Assembly (NCBI GenBank): GCA_003255025.1
Contig: QANY01003987.1
Coordinates: forward strand, 561,546-625,545
DNA length: 64,000 nucleotides
Reading direction: 5' to 3'
Source of the DNA: Datisca glomerata
Lineage: Eukaryota > Streptophyta > Magnoliopsida > Cucurbitales > Datiscaceae
How positions within the stretch are numbered: the stretch's first letter is position 1; the number at the start of each line of letters is the position of its first letter. The translations under genes were made by a program, and so were the position numbers. This document shows positions 1-11,600 of the stretch, piece by piece. The notes beneath the pieces were generated by a model that saw only the letters and a list, made by a program, of their open reading frames with translations, did not search any database and was not told the DNA's origin.

Positions 1-539
1 TCTTTTTTCAATTTTTACTTTTTAGTCTTCTTTTTTCAATTTTTACTTTTTAGTCTTTGGACCACTTTTCTTATTTTAGTATTGGATTAGCTTTCAAATT
101 ATACACATAGTCTTGGATTATTAAAAGAGTCAAAATATAAAACATGTATATTTCATGTATTAGGCCGGATAAAATACGGTATCTACAATTTACAATTACA
201 ATACCAATAGTTTTAACTTATTAGCAGATATATCATTGGATAAACAATATTTTCGTATTTCCTACCAAACTTCTAGCAAGTTCACCGACTGCTTTCACCT
301 CTGCAAATTCATCTATAGATGGATCTCAAGTTGGCCATCAAGCATCAAGAGCTCTTTTGGAGTAAAATTAGATGGATAATGATGAGTAAGACGAAGGAAC
401 TTTTGTTTGTAAAAAACAGATAACGAATCATTTTGATTCAAACGTTCCACCGAGAGATACAACTTAGCATACACCTGATTAAGACAGATTAAGATCTTGA
501 AGTTTAATTCTCAATAGAATGGATGTGTGAGAGCTTAAC
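1..539. other. unassigned AT-rich sequence
   Basis: No convincing gene is visible. The first 57 bases contain a direct duplication of a T-rich 26-28 base unit. The right part probably belongs to the gag/protease region of the copia element that follows, because the reading frame just downstream already shows copia similarity, but I can identify no motif here. Confidence 0.4.
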
Positions 540-3405
540 TATTTTGAACAATGTATATTTTATTCTTGGACTTTCTAGAAATTTATTTCTTTATTCTTAT
601 TGCATGAACAAAATTTTGATGTTTCTTCTAATAATAATATTATTATTATTTCTAAGAATGGATTTCATATTTTTCATGTACAAGTATTGAACGGACTGTA
701 TATGCTTAAACTAAATGAACACGTGTTAAATAATTCTTAATTATTTAAAGTAGCGAAACTTAAAAGTAACAAACGACAAACAGTTTTTCAACACGTATCT
801 TTAGCATCTAGGTTGGGACATATTAATCTAGATAGGTTAAACATGTTAACAAACCTTGGTGCTTTGAGAGAACTAAAAGTTAAAACTTTTCTTGTTTGTG
901 AATCCTGTCTAGAGCGTAAAATGATCGAGAAACGTTTCACTGGAAAGGGCCAAAGAGCCAACGAACTACTTGAGCTAGTGCATGGTGATGTCTGTAGACC
1001 GATCAATGTACAAGTTAGATGTAGCTATGAGTATTTTGTCACTTTTATTGATGATTATTCAAGATATGATTATACATATCTAATGCATAGAAAGTCTGAA
1101 TCTTTTAGAAAGTTTAACTATTTCAAAGTTGCAGCTGAAGAGCAATTAGGTAAATTATTGAAAACCCTTATATCAAATCAAGGTGGTGAATACTTGGATT
1201 TAGAATTCAATGATTACTTACTGGAGTATGGAATCGTATCCCAACTCACAGCACCTGAAATTTCACAATAAAATGGTATCTCAGAAAGCAGAAACCGAAC
1301 ATTTTTAGATATGGTTAGGTCAATATTAAGCTACTCATCACTACCATTTACATTTTGAGGATATGCATTACACACGGCAACATACATTTTGAATGTAGTG
1401 TTTTCTAAGTCTGTAAGCAAGACACCTTTAGAGTTATTGAATGACTCCAAACCCAATTTGTGTCACTTCCATATATGAGGCTATCCAACTCACGTTCTTA
1501 GACACAAGACTGAAAAGTTAGACTCAATGTCTAAAGTATGCATAATCATTAGCTATACTCCAGAGACTAGAGGTGGGTACTTTTAAAGTCACAAGAATCA
1601 AAATGTGTTTGTATCGGACAAATGTCACAGTCCTTGAACACGAGTATATGAAAAACTACAAACCTCGAAGCAAAGTAGTTTTCGAGGAATTAGCGTCTGA
1701 TGAGATCAGACCACCTTCATTATCAACTGATAAACAACAAACCATAGAAACCACAGTTCATGTTAAGGAAACCTCATTGCAACCTCGTAGTGGGAGGTTA
1801 TAAGACAACTTATTCACTATAAACTAAAGGCACATGTCCTAGTGTCTGACACTGATAAAGAAGATCCATTATCTTATGAAGAAGCTATGAATGATCCTAA
1901 AAATGAGAAACTGCAAGATGCTATGAACTAGATAATCGAATCGATATATTCCAATTCCGTATGTGAACTTGTAGATCCATCAGAAGATGTCAAGGCCATT
2001 GGACGTAAATGGATCTTCAAGAAGAAAAAAGGTGCAGATGTGAAAGTAGAGATTTTCAAGACACGACTGGTAGCCAATGGCTATACACAAAGGGAATGAG
2101 TCAATTATGAAAAGACATTCTCCCTTGTTGTCATGCTAAATTTCATTCGTGTCCTTTTGTCCATTACTGCTGGTTTTGACTATGAAATATGGTAAATGGA
2201 TGTCAAGACAGCTTTTCTGAATATCTCTCTTGAAGAAAGCATTTATATGATACAACCAGAAATGTTCGTGAAAATGGGGCAAGATTAGAAAATATGTAAG
2301 TTTCTTAAATCTATTTATGGATTAAAACAAACATCTAGATCTTGAATTCTTACCTTTAATGAGATCAATCATATGGCTTCGAGAAAAATATTAACGAAGC
2401 TTGTGTTTATAAATAAATCAAAGACAAGATAGTGGTTTTCTAAGTTCTTTATGTTGACGATATTCTACTCATTGCAAATGATGTAGAAACTTTGTCAACA
2501 GTAAAGAAGTGGTTGACTGAGAAATTCCAAATGAAAAATTTAGGAGAGGCGAGCTATATTCTAGGCATCCAAATCCTGAGTGATAGAAATAATAAGCTCT
2601 TGGTACTTTCTCAGATAACTTATATTGATAAGGTGTTGGAGAGATTCTCTATGGAGAATTTCAAGAAAGATCAACTATCGACTAGACATGAAATTTTCCT
2701 CTCCAAAGAGCAATATCTAAAGACATCTAAGGAGAAAGAGGATGTGAGAAAGGTTCATTATGCTTCAGTTGTTGTTTGTCTCATGTATGTCATGTTGTGT
2801 ACAAGACTAGACATCTGTTATGCAGTGAGAATTGTAAGTCGTTATCAATCGAACACATATTCCCAAGTATCTTAGGAGAATGAGAAACTATATGCTTGTT
2901 TATTCAAGGGGAGACTTGAACCCTACTGGATATACTAATTCTGATTTTCAATCTGATAGAGATAGTCAAAAGCCAATGTTTGGATCAGTATTCACCCTAG
3001 GTGGATGAGTTGTAGTCTGGAGAAGTATCAAACAATCCAGCATTGCAGATTCCACTATGGAAGATGAATATATAGCGACTTGTGAACTGCGAAAGAAACG
3101 GTATGATTCAGAAAATTTTATACTAATCTGGAAGTAGTTACAGATGTGGACAAGCCATTGTCCTATATTGTGACAACAGTAGGGCGGTAGCTAATTCCAA
3201 AGAACCAATGAGTCACAAGAGGGGCAAGCACATAGAGAGTAAATATCATCTTGTAAGAGAGATCGTGCATCTAGGGGATGCGATTGTTATGCAGATAGTG
3301 TTAGATCAGAACTTGACTGATCCTTTTACCAAGACACTTCCTACAAAGTCATTCGAGGGTCATGTGGGTAACATTGGATTGAGAGAGATGGCACATTTAT
3401 TTTAG
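540..3405 (+). pseudogene. Ty1/copia element A, decayed pol (integrase, RT, RNase H)
   Basis: This is the remains of a Ty1/copia polyprotein. The order is a GAG-pre-integrase segment (about 560-840, ending in LGHINLDRL), a zinc-binding-like CESCLERK, the integrase core (HGDVC, FIDDYSRY, SNQGGEY at about 980-1,190), a degraded integrase C-terminus (1,573-1,803), reverse transcriptase (about 1,860-2,875, with FQMKNLGEASYILGIQI and TRLDICYAV) and an RNase H tail (3,208-3,405, with KHIESKYHLVRE and DPFTKTLP). The order integrase before RT defines Ty1/copia. Many stops and frameshifts split the frame, for example TAA after the integrase segment near 1,269, so it is not functional. The 5' LTR and gag must lie left of the window. 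A polypurine tract and the 3' LTR follow directly. Confidence 0.9.
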
Positions 3406-3408
3406 GGC

Positions 3409-3419
3409 AAGTGGGAGAT
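3409..3419 (+). other. polypurine tract of copia A
   Basis: The purine-rich run AAGTGGGAGAT lies between the end of the RNase H frame and TGTTGGGGG, the LTR start. This is the expected plus-strand primer site. Confidence 0.75.
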
Positions 3420-5378
3420 TGTTGGGGGTTATGCCCTCAAAATATCTGTATTAACATTTTAATATGAAAATACATTGTTCTTTTAAATTATTGTTGAATA
3501 ATTTGTATAAATTTCTATAAATTCCATATTCATTAATGAGTTTATGATCTTGTATTAGTACAAAATGATTAAGATCATAGATAATGAATAAAAATTCAGC
3601 AACATATTAAAGTATGGAATCTTTAATGAATGGTTGCCAGTACGGTTCACTAATCATTATGAATGCATGTGATCTAGATCCGGATCATTGATGTGGATAG
3701 ATATCTTAGTGAAGATAATTTATATAACAATATTATATATGAAGGGACTAATGTGAATTAATATCTTTATTAACGTACCGTTTATCATAAAAATTTAATA
3801 CACAACAATATGATGATCATATGTAAATAAGTCTGAATCCTGAATAATCATGAACTCTTATACATGTCTACTGGATCTTTTGATTCACTCGTTAAGTTTT
3901 GTTTGTAAAATAAGCTAGTATGGATGGCTGGGAACATGTCTACTGGATCTTTTGTTTTGGACATTCAGTGATATGGATGGCTGTGAACATGATCTTACAA
4001 GATTTAGAATCCAAGTTTTCCTAACAGACTGTATATTAGTTTCCTTAAATGTTAATTCTGAAACTAAATGGTTATTGAACTCAAATTTATAATACAATTA
4101 TAAATTAGCCATTCACTAGTGAATAAACGGTACTTAAGGATCAAGAGGTAATTAGAAGGGTAAAATGGTAATTTCGAGCAACTCTAATTTACGAACCAAT
4201 AATTGTTGGACAGAACTACATAAAATGATTATATCAATAGATTACACGAGAATACTCTGTAAATACATTATATAATCTCTAAGAGTACAATTCTATATTT
4301 ATAGTGGAGTAATAACGAAATTAATAAATAAGATTATTTAATTAAAAAATTTAATTAATAATCTGATTTATTGGAGCTTAGAATTATAGGTTCATGGTCC
4401 CCAAGTCAACTATTCAGAACATGAGAAAATGACTGATTTGTAAAAAAAATTATTTTAAGGCAAGTACGTAATTATGAGATAATCATGTGTGATTAATTAA
4501 TAAAGAATTAATGTGAATTATTTATATATAAATTTTAGAAATCACACACACACACACATATAATTATATTGATTAATTTTTCAATTATCGATAAGTGAGA
4601 CTAAATATATAATTTTAGAAATTAGATAATTATACTTTATCATTAGATAATAATTTTAATCAACTAAATCTGTTATTTGTGAACTAACAGATAAGTTAAT
4701 TGATATGGATAATCTGATATGTTAATTTTGAATTAACTGATATATTAATATTTATCTCGTTAAAATAAATATTTAATTTGCAATAATTTTCATGTGTCAA
4801 TAACTGATTGGAGATCAGAGATTGACATGAACTACTGTAGTTGCACATGGCATTGTAGTAGTGGGGTGTAATACTGTAATGGCACACGGTAAATGGGTCA
4901 CAAATTACAGTGTCGTGTGGCATTGCAGTTGTGCACAAATTGTAGTGGGTCTCACTGCAATGATAATTTTGAAATTAAATATTATTTTTAATTTATCTTT
5001 AAAAATTTAATATGCCATTATCTAAGAAATTTATAGATATTATTTTATTGGCCTTAGGGTTGATAGACAATTACGAACACAATTGCTATTAGAGTGAATT
5101 TTTTTGTGATTAAAAAGTTAATTAAAAAGCTCTAAAAGAATTATCATCATATTCTCTCAGACAATTATCTCACAAAAATTAATCATTCTTAGTAAATTTC
5201 ATGTGCTGAGTACATCTAGAGACAGAAAAAGTATCTTTGATTATTCTACGCGCTCACACACTTCCTAGTGCGTTTGAGGATTTGCTTGGAAGATTTTGGT
5301 GTGGATCTCGAAGTCTGTTGTTTATGGGAACGCATGATCGTTGTTTGCGATGACGCGTGATATAAACTACATGAGGTA
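3420..5378 (+). repeat. 3' LTR of copia A (about 2 kb)
   Basis: It begins TGTTGGGGGTTATGCCC directly after the polypurine tract. The first 80 bases resemble the partial LTR at the right window edge (63,904), and the LTR has about the same length as the solo LTR at 41,766-43,791. It contains a short (CA)n tract near 4,545-4,556 and an internally repetitive patch (about 4,790-4,960) with recurring GCACA/GTAGTGG words. The right end is uncertain: the CACTA-type terminus starts at 5,379 and may have inserted in the last LTR bases. No open reading frame of interest is present. Confidence 0.75.
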
Positions 5379-5620
5379 CACTACTACAAACACTTTTTTC
5401 ATGATGGAGAAAACCCGTCGTAAAGGATAATTAACAACAGGTTCTCACCCGTCGTGCAAAAAGGTGTCGTAAAAAATCTTTTTTGCGATGGTGAAGTTTT
5501 GGAGACGATGATTAAATGAACTGTCGTTATAAATCGTCACATTGTCGTAAGAGTTTTTTTAACAACGGTTCCTAGAAATTTTACAAGGACGGTTTATGGA
5601 ACAACCATTGTTAAAGATAT
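5379..5620. repeat. left CACTA terminus and subterminal repeats
   Basis: The terminus CACTACTACAA is followed by repeated CCGTCGT, GTCGTAA, GATGGTGA and ACGGTT words on both strands up to about 5,610. The density and alternating orientation fit transposase-binding subterminal repeats. Confidence 0.7.
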
Positions 5621-7308
5621 TCATTTTGAAAAAAAAATGAAATAAAATAGCTGGAGAAACCTGAGACACAAACAATAAAATTGGTAAGAAGAACGTAAAC
5701 AATAAATAACCAGCAAACTTACTTAGCAACTCAATTAAGTTTGAGAAAAGTTCTAGAACAATCTGACTAAAAACACAAGGCGATGAAAAAAAGTTCTAGA
5801 CCAACTTGAATAAAACGACAAGGTTAAGAAAATGTCATTCAACTTTATTAATACCAAGTATCCTAGTTTCAAACAAACAAAATCGCAGAACAAAAGCAGG
5901 GAACGAAGGGAAGAAGGAGGTAAGAAGATACATTTATTAGCTCGCCTTCACATCAACAATCAAGCTCTACTCCATAAGACAGAGAATCATAAAAGACCAA
6001 ATTAAATTTCTGCATAAAAAGTAAACCAGAAAGTTCACATTCTAACAATTCGTTTTGCACCCAAACTACTTCAATTTGGACAACCAATAGCGCCTCCTAC
6101 ACAATCTCAAACGTATTCTGCATGAAATCTTGCTCTTACACATGCATGGTCAAAATCAAAATGGTAAAACATAGATAAAAGATGCCAACAATGAAAAGAA
6201 AATGATTCAGTATGAGAGATAAATGGACAAAGATAGAAAGTAAGTATGACAATATACCTCTACAAGAGCAACCAATGAGGCCATACCATCCCATCCTTGT
6301 AGATCGAGTGTCTGATAAACATCAAACTTACATCGTTAAGAAACTCTCAAATTTCATGAAAATAAATTAAAAGATGTCACTACAGAAATGATAAACATCA
6401 ATGAGTAATTCAACTAGAAACGTTAAACTAGAGAGATTCAAGTTTGGTTACTATTATAAAATAGATCTTTTTTTCGTTTTATGTTCCATTTTCTACGAGA
6501 TAAAATAAGAATATGAGCACTTGATTTTATCCCATTTACATCATAAGAGATTATATATCAATGGTGCCTGTAGCGGGGTTGGTGAAATGGACTATATATC
6601 TCACTCATGTCATTTCTCAGAGTTTAAATTTATAAAGAGGGAACCAAATTGCAACTCAACTAATTATAACAGGTCAGAGCTCAATTCCTGGATGAGCAAT
6701 CAATGATCATAAATTTTTGACAATCAAGATTAAATCTTTCCATATCAGGGGGAGAGAAACATGGTTAGTCAATATTGCTGAAATACACGTAATTATTCTG
6801 CTCGATAGAGAGAGAAAATTGACAATAAATAGAAACTTTTTTACGGCAGTATATTTTGACAAAGTCCATGAAGTAAAAAACATAATACAGCCTTCAAATT
6901 AGGAACTGACATGCGCACCTCATAGCAGGTATTAGGACGAGAGAGGTAGAGGGAGAGAGGTAGAGGGAGGAGATCAAGCATGTACCGGGTAAATTTACCG
7001 AACATATCGCAACTAATTCAAAAGCCGCTGATTTGATTCTCGCCACAACCTCTCCTTCTCTCTCTCACTCATGCTCACAAACAATCACCCATTCTAAACA
7101 CAATTAAGGAAAAGTAGAAAAGATGTACTAGTCAGCTAGTTGGAACAGAGTATCCGATCAATATTTCATGGCGTCTTCAAAGTCCGCCCAGACCCTGAGA
7201 TCGTCGAAAGTTAAAATCTTCACATTAAAATCTTCACACTTATCATGGAACATTATCATGTTCCAACCATAATATCCAACACAAAGCCATTACAGTACAT
7301 CTTCATTT
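5621..7308. other. interior of CACTA region, mostly unassigned
   Basis: I recognise no full gene. A possible minus-strand captured exon lies at 6,258-6,311 (separate entry). A purine-rich GAGAGAGGTAGAGGG run at about 6,938-6,975 and a CTCTCTCT run near 7,050-7,070 resemble 5' UTR/promoter sequence of a minus-strand gene, but this is only an impression. Confidence 0.35.
6258..6311 (-). pseudogene. possible captured exon, family unknown
   Basis: On the minus strand an acceptor-like TATCAG precedes an open 54-base stretch encoding TLDLQGWDGMASLVALVE, followed by a donor-like GTATAT. It is phase 0 at both ends and lies in the CACTA interior, like the better-supported captured fragments. I do not recognise the protein. 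The call rests on splice-site-like borders and a protein-like composition only, and it could be chance. Confidence 0.25.
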
Positions 7309-7605
7309 GATCCAAAACTAATCTTTCATTCACAAAAGTTCCCGGTGAGATAATATCTGAAGATAATCAATCTTTCTACGCCTTTGTTTTCCACTCTTTC
7401 CATCGTTGTACTGAATTAAACAAGATAATCTTCTGAAAAACAAAACTATTAGAGACCATTTGATCCAAAATTAATCTTTTTTCACAAAGGTCCCTTAGTG
7501 AGATAAGATCTGAAGATAATTAATCTTTCTATGCCTTATTTTCCCCCCTCTTTCCATTGATTTCTTTATACTGACTTAAACCACATAATCTTCTGATAGG
7601 CATAA
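7309..7605. repeat. direct duplication, 153-base spacing
   Basis: Two diverged copies of about 130-140 bases, starting at 7,309 and 7,462, both open with GATCCAAAA(C/T)TAATCTTT. They share TGAGATAA(T/G)ATCTGAAGATAAT and end with ATAATCTTCTGA. It looks like a local tandem duplication inside non-coding transposon cargo. Confidence 0.7.
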
Positions 7606-8011
7606 CTAGTAAAAAAAATACAAGAGTATTAGAACCAATACTTCCTTTCTAACTTTCTTTATATATTTGGTTTAAATGTGAGTAAAACCCTAAGATAACC
7701 CACCAGCACCAAAATGAATCATTTTAAATGTCTTTCTCCCATGTGGAAGCCAGACTAGGACCGTAGTTCAAATGTAGCAAATACCCCAAATCCATCAAAC
7801 TATGAAAACATATCTACATGCATCATGAAGTGGACATGCTGTCATACTAAATTTTAATGTTAGAGGCAATGTATTGTTCCCTGCCACAAGTTCTATAAAA
7901 GCAATTGGTTTCTACAATAATATTTTGAATTGGCTTCTTCGGGAAAACTGCATCTTTGAGACGTGTGAAAAACCATGTCAACAGGAAACCGAAAAGTTTG
8001 TAATGGCAAAC
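7606..8011. other. probable intron-derived sequence of the captured receptor
   Basis: On the minus strand this follows the splice donor of the ethylene-receptor exon (GATCAG|GTTTGCC at 8,012/8,011). No next receptor exon (histidine-kinase region) is seen further left, so the captured piece probably ends in the intron. Confidence 0.4.
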
Positions 8012-8443
8012 CTGATCGGCAACTACTTCAACAAGCTCCAACTCATGAACGTGCCATTGCCTAGCACTATCAGAGGGAAGCATCAAAACCATCAGAGCAT
8101 ATCATTTTGTAGAAAGCTCTGGCAAATCATTAATTTGGAAATTAGAGAGATGCAAGAGAGGGACACGAACAGCGACAACCTCCCCAGCCATGTACTTTCC
8201 TGCAATAGGTCTCAGTCTAGCCACAGGGGAGCTTGGTGATATCTTTACTACACGATTGGTGCTAAAGACTTGATCGATCACGGGAAGATGACTGGGAACA
8301 GTATACCCCACTAGATTTTGCTGACGAAGCGTGTAGGAAAGTTGAAGCTCCAACCCAGTACGAGTTGGCATCCAAAGTGCACATTCTTCTAATGCCAACG
8401 TTCTTCCGAGCTCCATAAGAGTGGTTTTCAGTATATTATGTGA
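8012..8443 (-). pseudogene. ethylene receptor (ETR1/ERS1-type) GAF-domain exon fragment
   Basis: About 144 codons match the GAF domain of plant ethylene receptors of the ETR1/ERS1 subfamily. The segments [72 protein letters not shown] and [20 protein letters not shown] are seen in order, ending in ELVEVVADQ at a GT donor. In intact receptors (ER membrane, ethylene perception, CTR1 signalling) this exon also encodes the membrane segments upstream, and histidine-kinase exons follow. Neither is present here. One in-frame TGA replaces the expected Arg codon between STK and YALMVLML, consistent with CGA to TGA decay. The upstream border coincides with the end of the copia C LTR. I infer capture by a CACTA element followed by copia insertion and loss of the upstream part. 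Confidence 0.92.
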
Positions 8444-8629
8444 CAACTTTTGGTAAATCTTTTTACTCCTTCATTGTGTTTTTACAGAGATGGAAAATAT
8501 ACATATATAGAAGATAATTGGAAGTTATACAGCGGTTATAGCTTGCATAACTGACCCTTGAAACAGGGGATTAAAAAAAAACATCCCTATAATCTTGCTA
8601 ACTGATTCTAATGACAACTCACGCCAACA
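8439..8629 (-). repeat. 3' LTR of copia C
   Basis: Read on the minus strand it starts TGTTGGCGTGAG directly after the polypurine tract and ends near TTGTCACA, about 190 bases. The left border is set where ethylene-receptor similarity begins. No second copy is available to confirm the length. Confidence 0.6.
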
Positions 8630-8641
8630 CTCCCCCTCAAG
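8630..8641 (-). other. polypurine tract of copia C
   Basis: On the minus strand TTGAGGGGGAG precedes TGTTGGCG, the typical copia plus-strand primer immediately upstream of the 3' LTR. Confidence 0.8.
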
Positions 8642-11600
8642 TTGGTGCATACAAATCTCTCATGCCCAACTTGTCAAGAGAGTTGTAGAAGTTCTTGCTG
8701 CATACTGCCTTTGTAAGTATATCCGCTAGCTGGTCTTCAGACTTCACGAAAGGAAAATGAATTATCTTGTCTTCAAGGTTTTGTTTGATGAAATGTCGAT
8801 CTACCTCCACATGTTTTGTGCGATCATGCTGGACAGGGTTGTGAGAAATATCAATAGCTGCTTTATTGTCACAGAACAGAGCCATCTCGGAGCTAGGAGC
8901 AAAGCCAATTTCCGTCAATAGTCTCCTTAGCCAGAGGAGCTCATAAAGACCCTTAGCCATTCCACGGAACTCGACTTCAGCACTTGATAATGTCACTACT
9001 TTTTGTTTCTTACTTCTCCATGTAACCAGATTTCCGCCAACAAACATGAAGTAACCTAAAGTGGATTTTCTGTCCAAGATATTCCCTGCCCAATCTGCAT
9101 CAGTATATCCTTCAACTCTTAGATGATTATTCTTTGAAAACATAAGTCCTTTTCCAGGAGATGATTTTAAGTATCGAAGAATCCTGATCACTGCATCCAT
9201 GTGATCCTCACTAGGACAATGCATGAACTGACTTACTACGCTTACAGCATAAGCAATATCTGGGCGAGTATGTGAGAGATAAATAAGTTTCTCAACCAAC
9301 CTCTGGTACCTTTCTTTGTCTGTTGGCACTTGGTTCGGATATTCTCCAAGTCTGTGGTTTTGAACTATTGGTGTATCTGCAGGCTTACACTCCAGTAATC
9401 CCACCTCAGATAGTAGATCCAGTATATATTTTCGTTGGGAGAGAAATATACCTTTGCCCGTTATGCTTTTCCCGGCTCGGCATGCTTGCTTTCACTCTGT
9501 CGACGGCATTTTTGGTGTCAAGACCAGTAGCAGCAGCAGCGTCAGTTAAGGCTCGTTCCAAAAGAGATATATGTGGAGCGGTTCCAATCCCTTTTGGGAA
9601 GGACTGACTAAGTCCTCCCAAATTTTTCATCTCAAATTCAGTTGCCAACTGCTTCTGGAGTCTCAAAATTTCTTCTTGATCATCCCCTGTAATAATCATG
9701 TCATCTACATAGATTATCAACGTTGTTACCTTGCCCAGTTGATGCTTTAGGAAGAGAGTATGGTCTGAATTGCTTTGTTGAAAGCCATATTTCTTCATTG
9801 CCAAGCTAAATCACCCAAACCATGCTCGAGGTGATTGCTTCAGTCCATACAATGCTCGTTGTAATTTGCACACAGCCCCAGTCTTTAAGGTTTCTGTGAA
9901 GCCTGTGAAGCCTGGTGGAATATCCATATACACCTCCTCCTCAAGATCACCATGAAGGAATGCGTTCTTTACATCAAACTGGTGTAGTGGTCAGTCAAGA
10001 TTTGCTGCTAGAGATAGCAAGACTCTAACTGTATTCAACTTGGCCACTGGTGAGAAAGTTTCCTGATAGTCCACACCATATGTTTGCGTATAACCCTTTG
10101 CCACCAACCTTGCCTTATACCATTCAATCGATCCATCTGCCTTGTGTTTGATGGAGAACACCCATTTGCATCCTACCGTCTTTTTCCCTTCCGGAATGGA
10201 ACAAGAGCCCATGTTTTGTTCTTCAGTAATGCCTCCATTTCTTCCTTTATAGCCTGGGTCCACTTAGGATCTGTTAAAGCTTCCTGAACACTAGTGGGAA
10301 CATGGCATGACGAAAGTTCATTCGCAAATGTTTTGAGGGGTTTAGATAGTCTCGTTGTGGATACATAGTTGGCAATTGGATACTTTGATCTTCGTTTCTC
10401 AAATTCTGGAGAGTACCTATTTGGTGGCTTTCCACGATTATCCCTGAAAGGTAAGATATAGCCAGCAGAAGTATCCATATCATTATTAGTTGGAGATGCA
10501 ATGTGAGAGTTTACCTCAGGGATATTCTCAGGAGATAGCTCGTCAGGTACGAAGGAGTGGGGGGATTCTGGTTCAGCTTCAGGTGGTGTAGATGTTTCTT
10601 TTAGAGTTATGTCATCCTCTGGAGATGCATTCGGAGTTTCATCAACCACCATATCTGTGTCATTGAACCCTTGCCAGTCAAATCTTAACCAATTCTGCTC
10701 TTCATCTTGGATCTCCCCCTGAGGAGAAGAGTGGGATACCGAGGGAGAGTAGAATGTGTCGGATTCCAAAAAGGTGACATCCATAGTTACATAGGTGCGC
10801 TTGGTGGTCGGATCATAGCAACGGTACCCTTTTTGATGTAAGGCATACCCCAAAAAAATACACCGAACAGCACATGGATCAAGTTTAGTGCGTTGGTTCT
10901 TATGGAGATGTACAAAGGCTACACATCCGAAGATCCGGGGAGGAATCATCAACATTGTTGGTGAGGACACATAAGTTGAAAGGGCCTGTAAGGGTGTCCT
11001 AAAACCCAAGACTTTGGATGGCATACGGTTGAGGAGGTGCACAGCTGTAGCAACAGCATCACCCTAGTGTCGTTTAGGTACATGAGCTCCAAGTAAGAGA
11101 GCACGAGCAGTTTCAAGGATATGTCGATTTTTCCGCTCAGCAACACCATTTTGCTGAGGAGTCTGCGGGCAAGAGGTTTCATGAAGAACTCCATGGTGTT
11201 GGAAATAATCATGAAAACCCCGGTTAACATATTCACCACCATTATCAGATCGGAGAGTCTGTAACTTAGCTGAAAATTGAGTTTGAACCATTGCATGAAA
11301 TGATTTGAACACACTCAATACTTCATCTTTATGTTTCAACAGGTATAACCAAGTCATGCGAGTACAATCATCAACAAATATGACAAACCAGCGATTACTA
11401 GATGCAGTAGAAACAGGAGAGGGGCCCCATACATCAGAATGAATTAAAGCAAACGGAACCTCACTTTTATTCATACTTAATGGATAAGTAACTCGATGAC
11501 TTTTAGCAAGGATGCAAGTATCACATTTAAAGTCAACAGTCGATATATGTGAAAACAAATCAGGAAAAAAATGTTGCATATAACCAAAGGACGGATGTCC

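Noticed and set aside
7874..8239. 121-residue + strand frame
   Set aside because: It is the antisense of the ethylene-receptor exon and its intron.
8012..8443. Functional ethylene receptor gene
   Set aside because: Only the GAF part is present, it has an in-frame stop, and flanking exons are absent.
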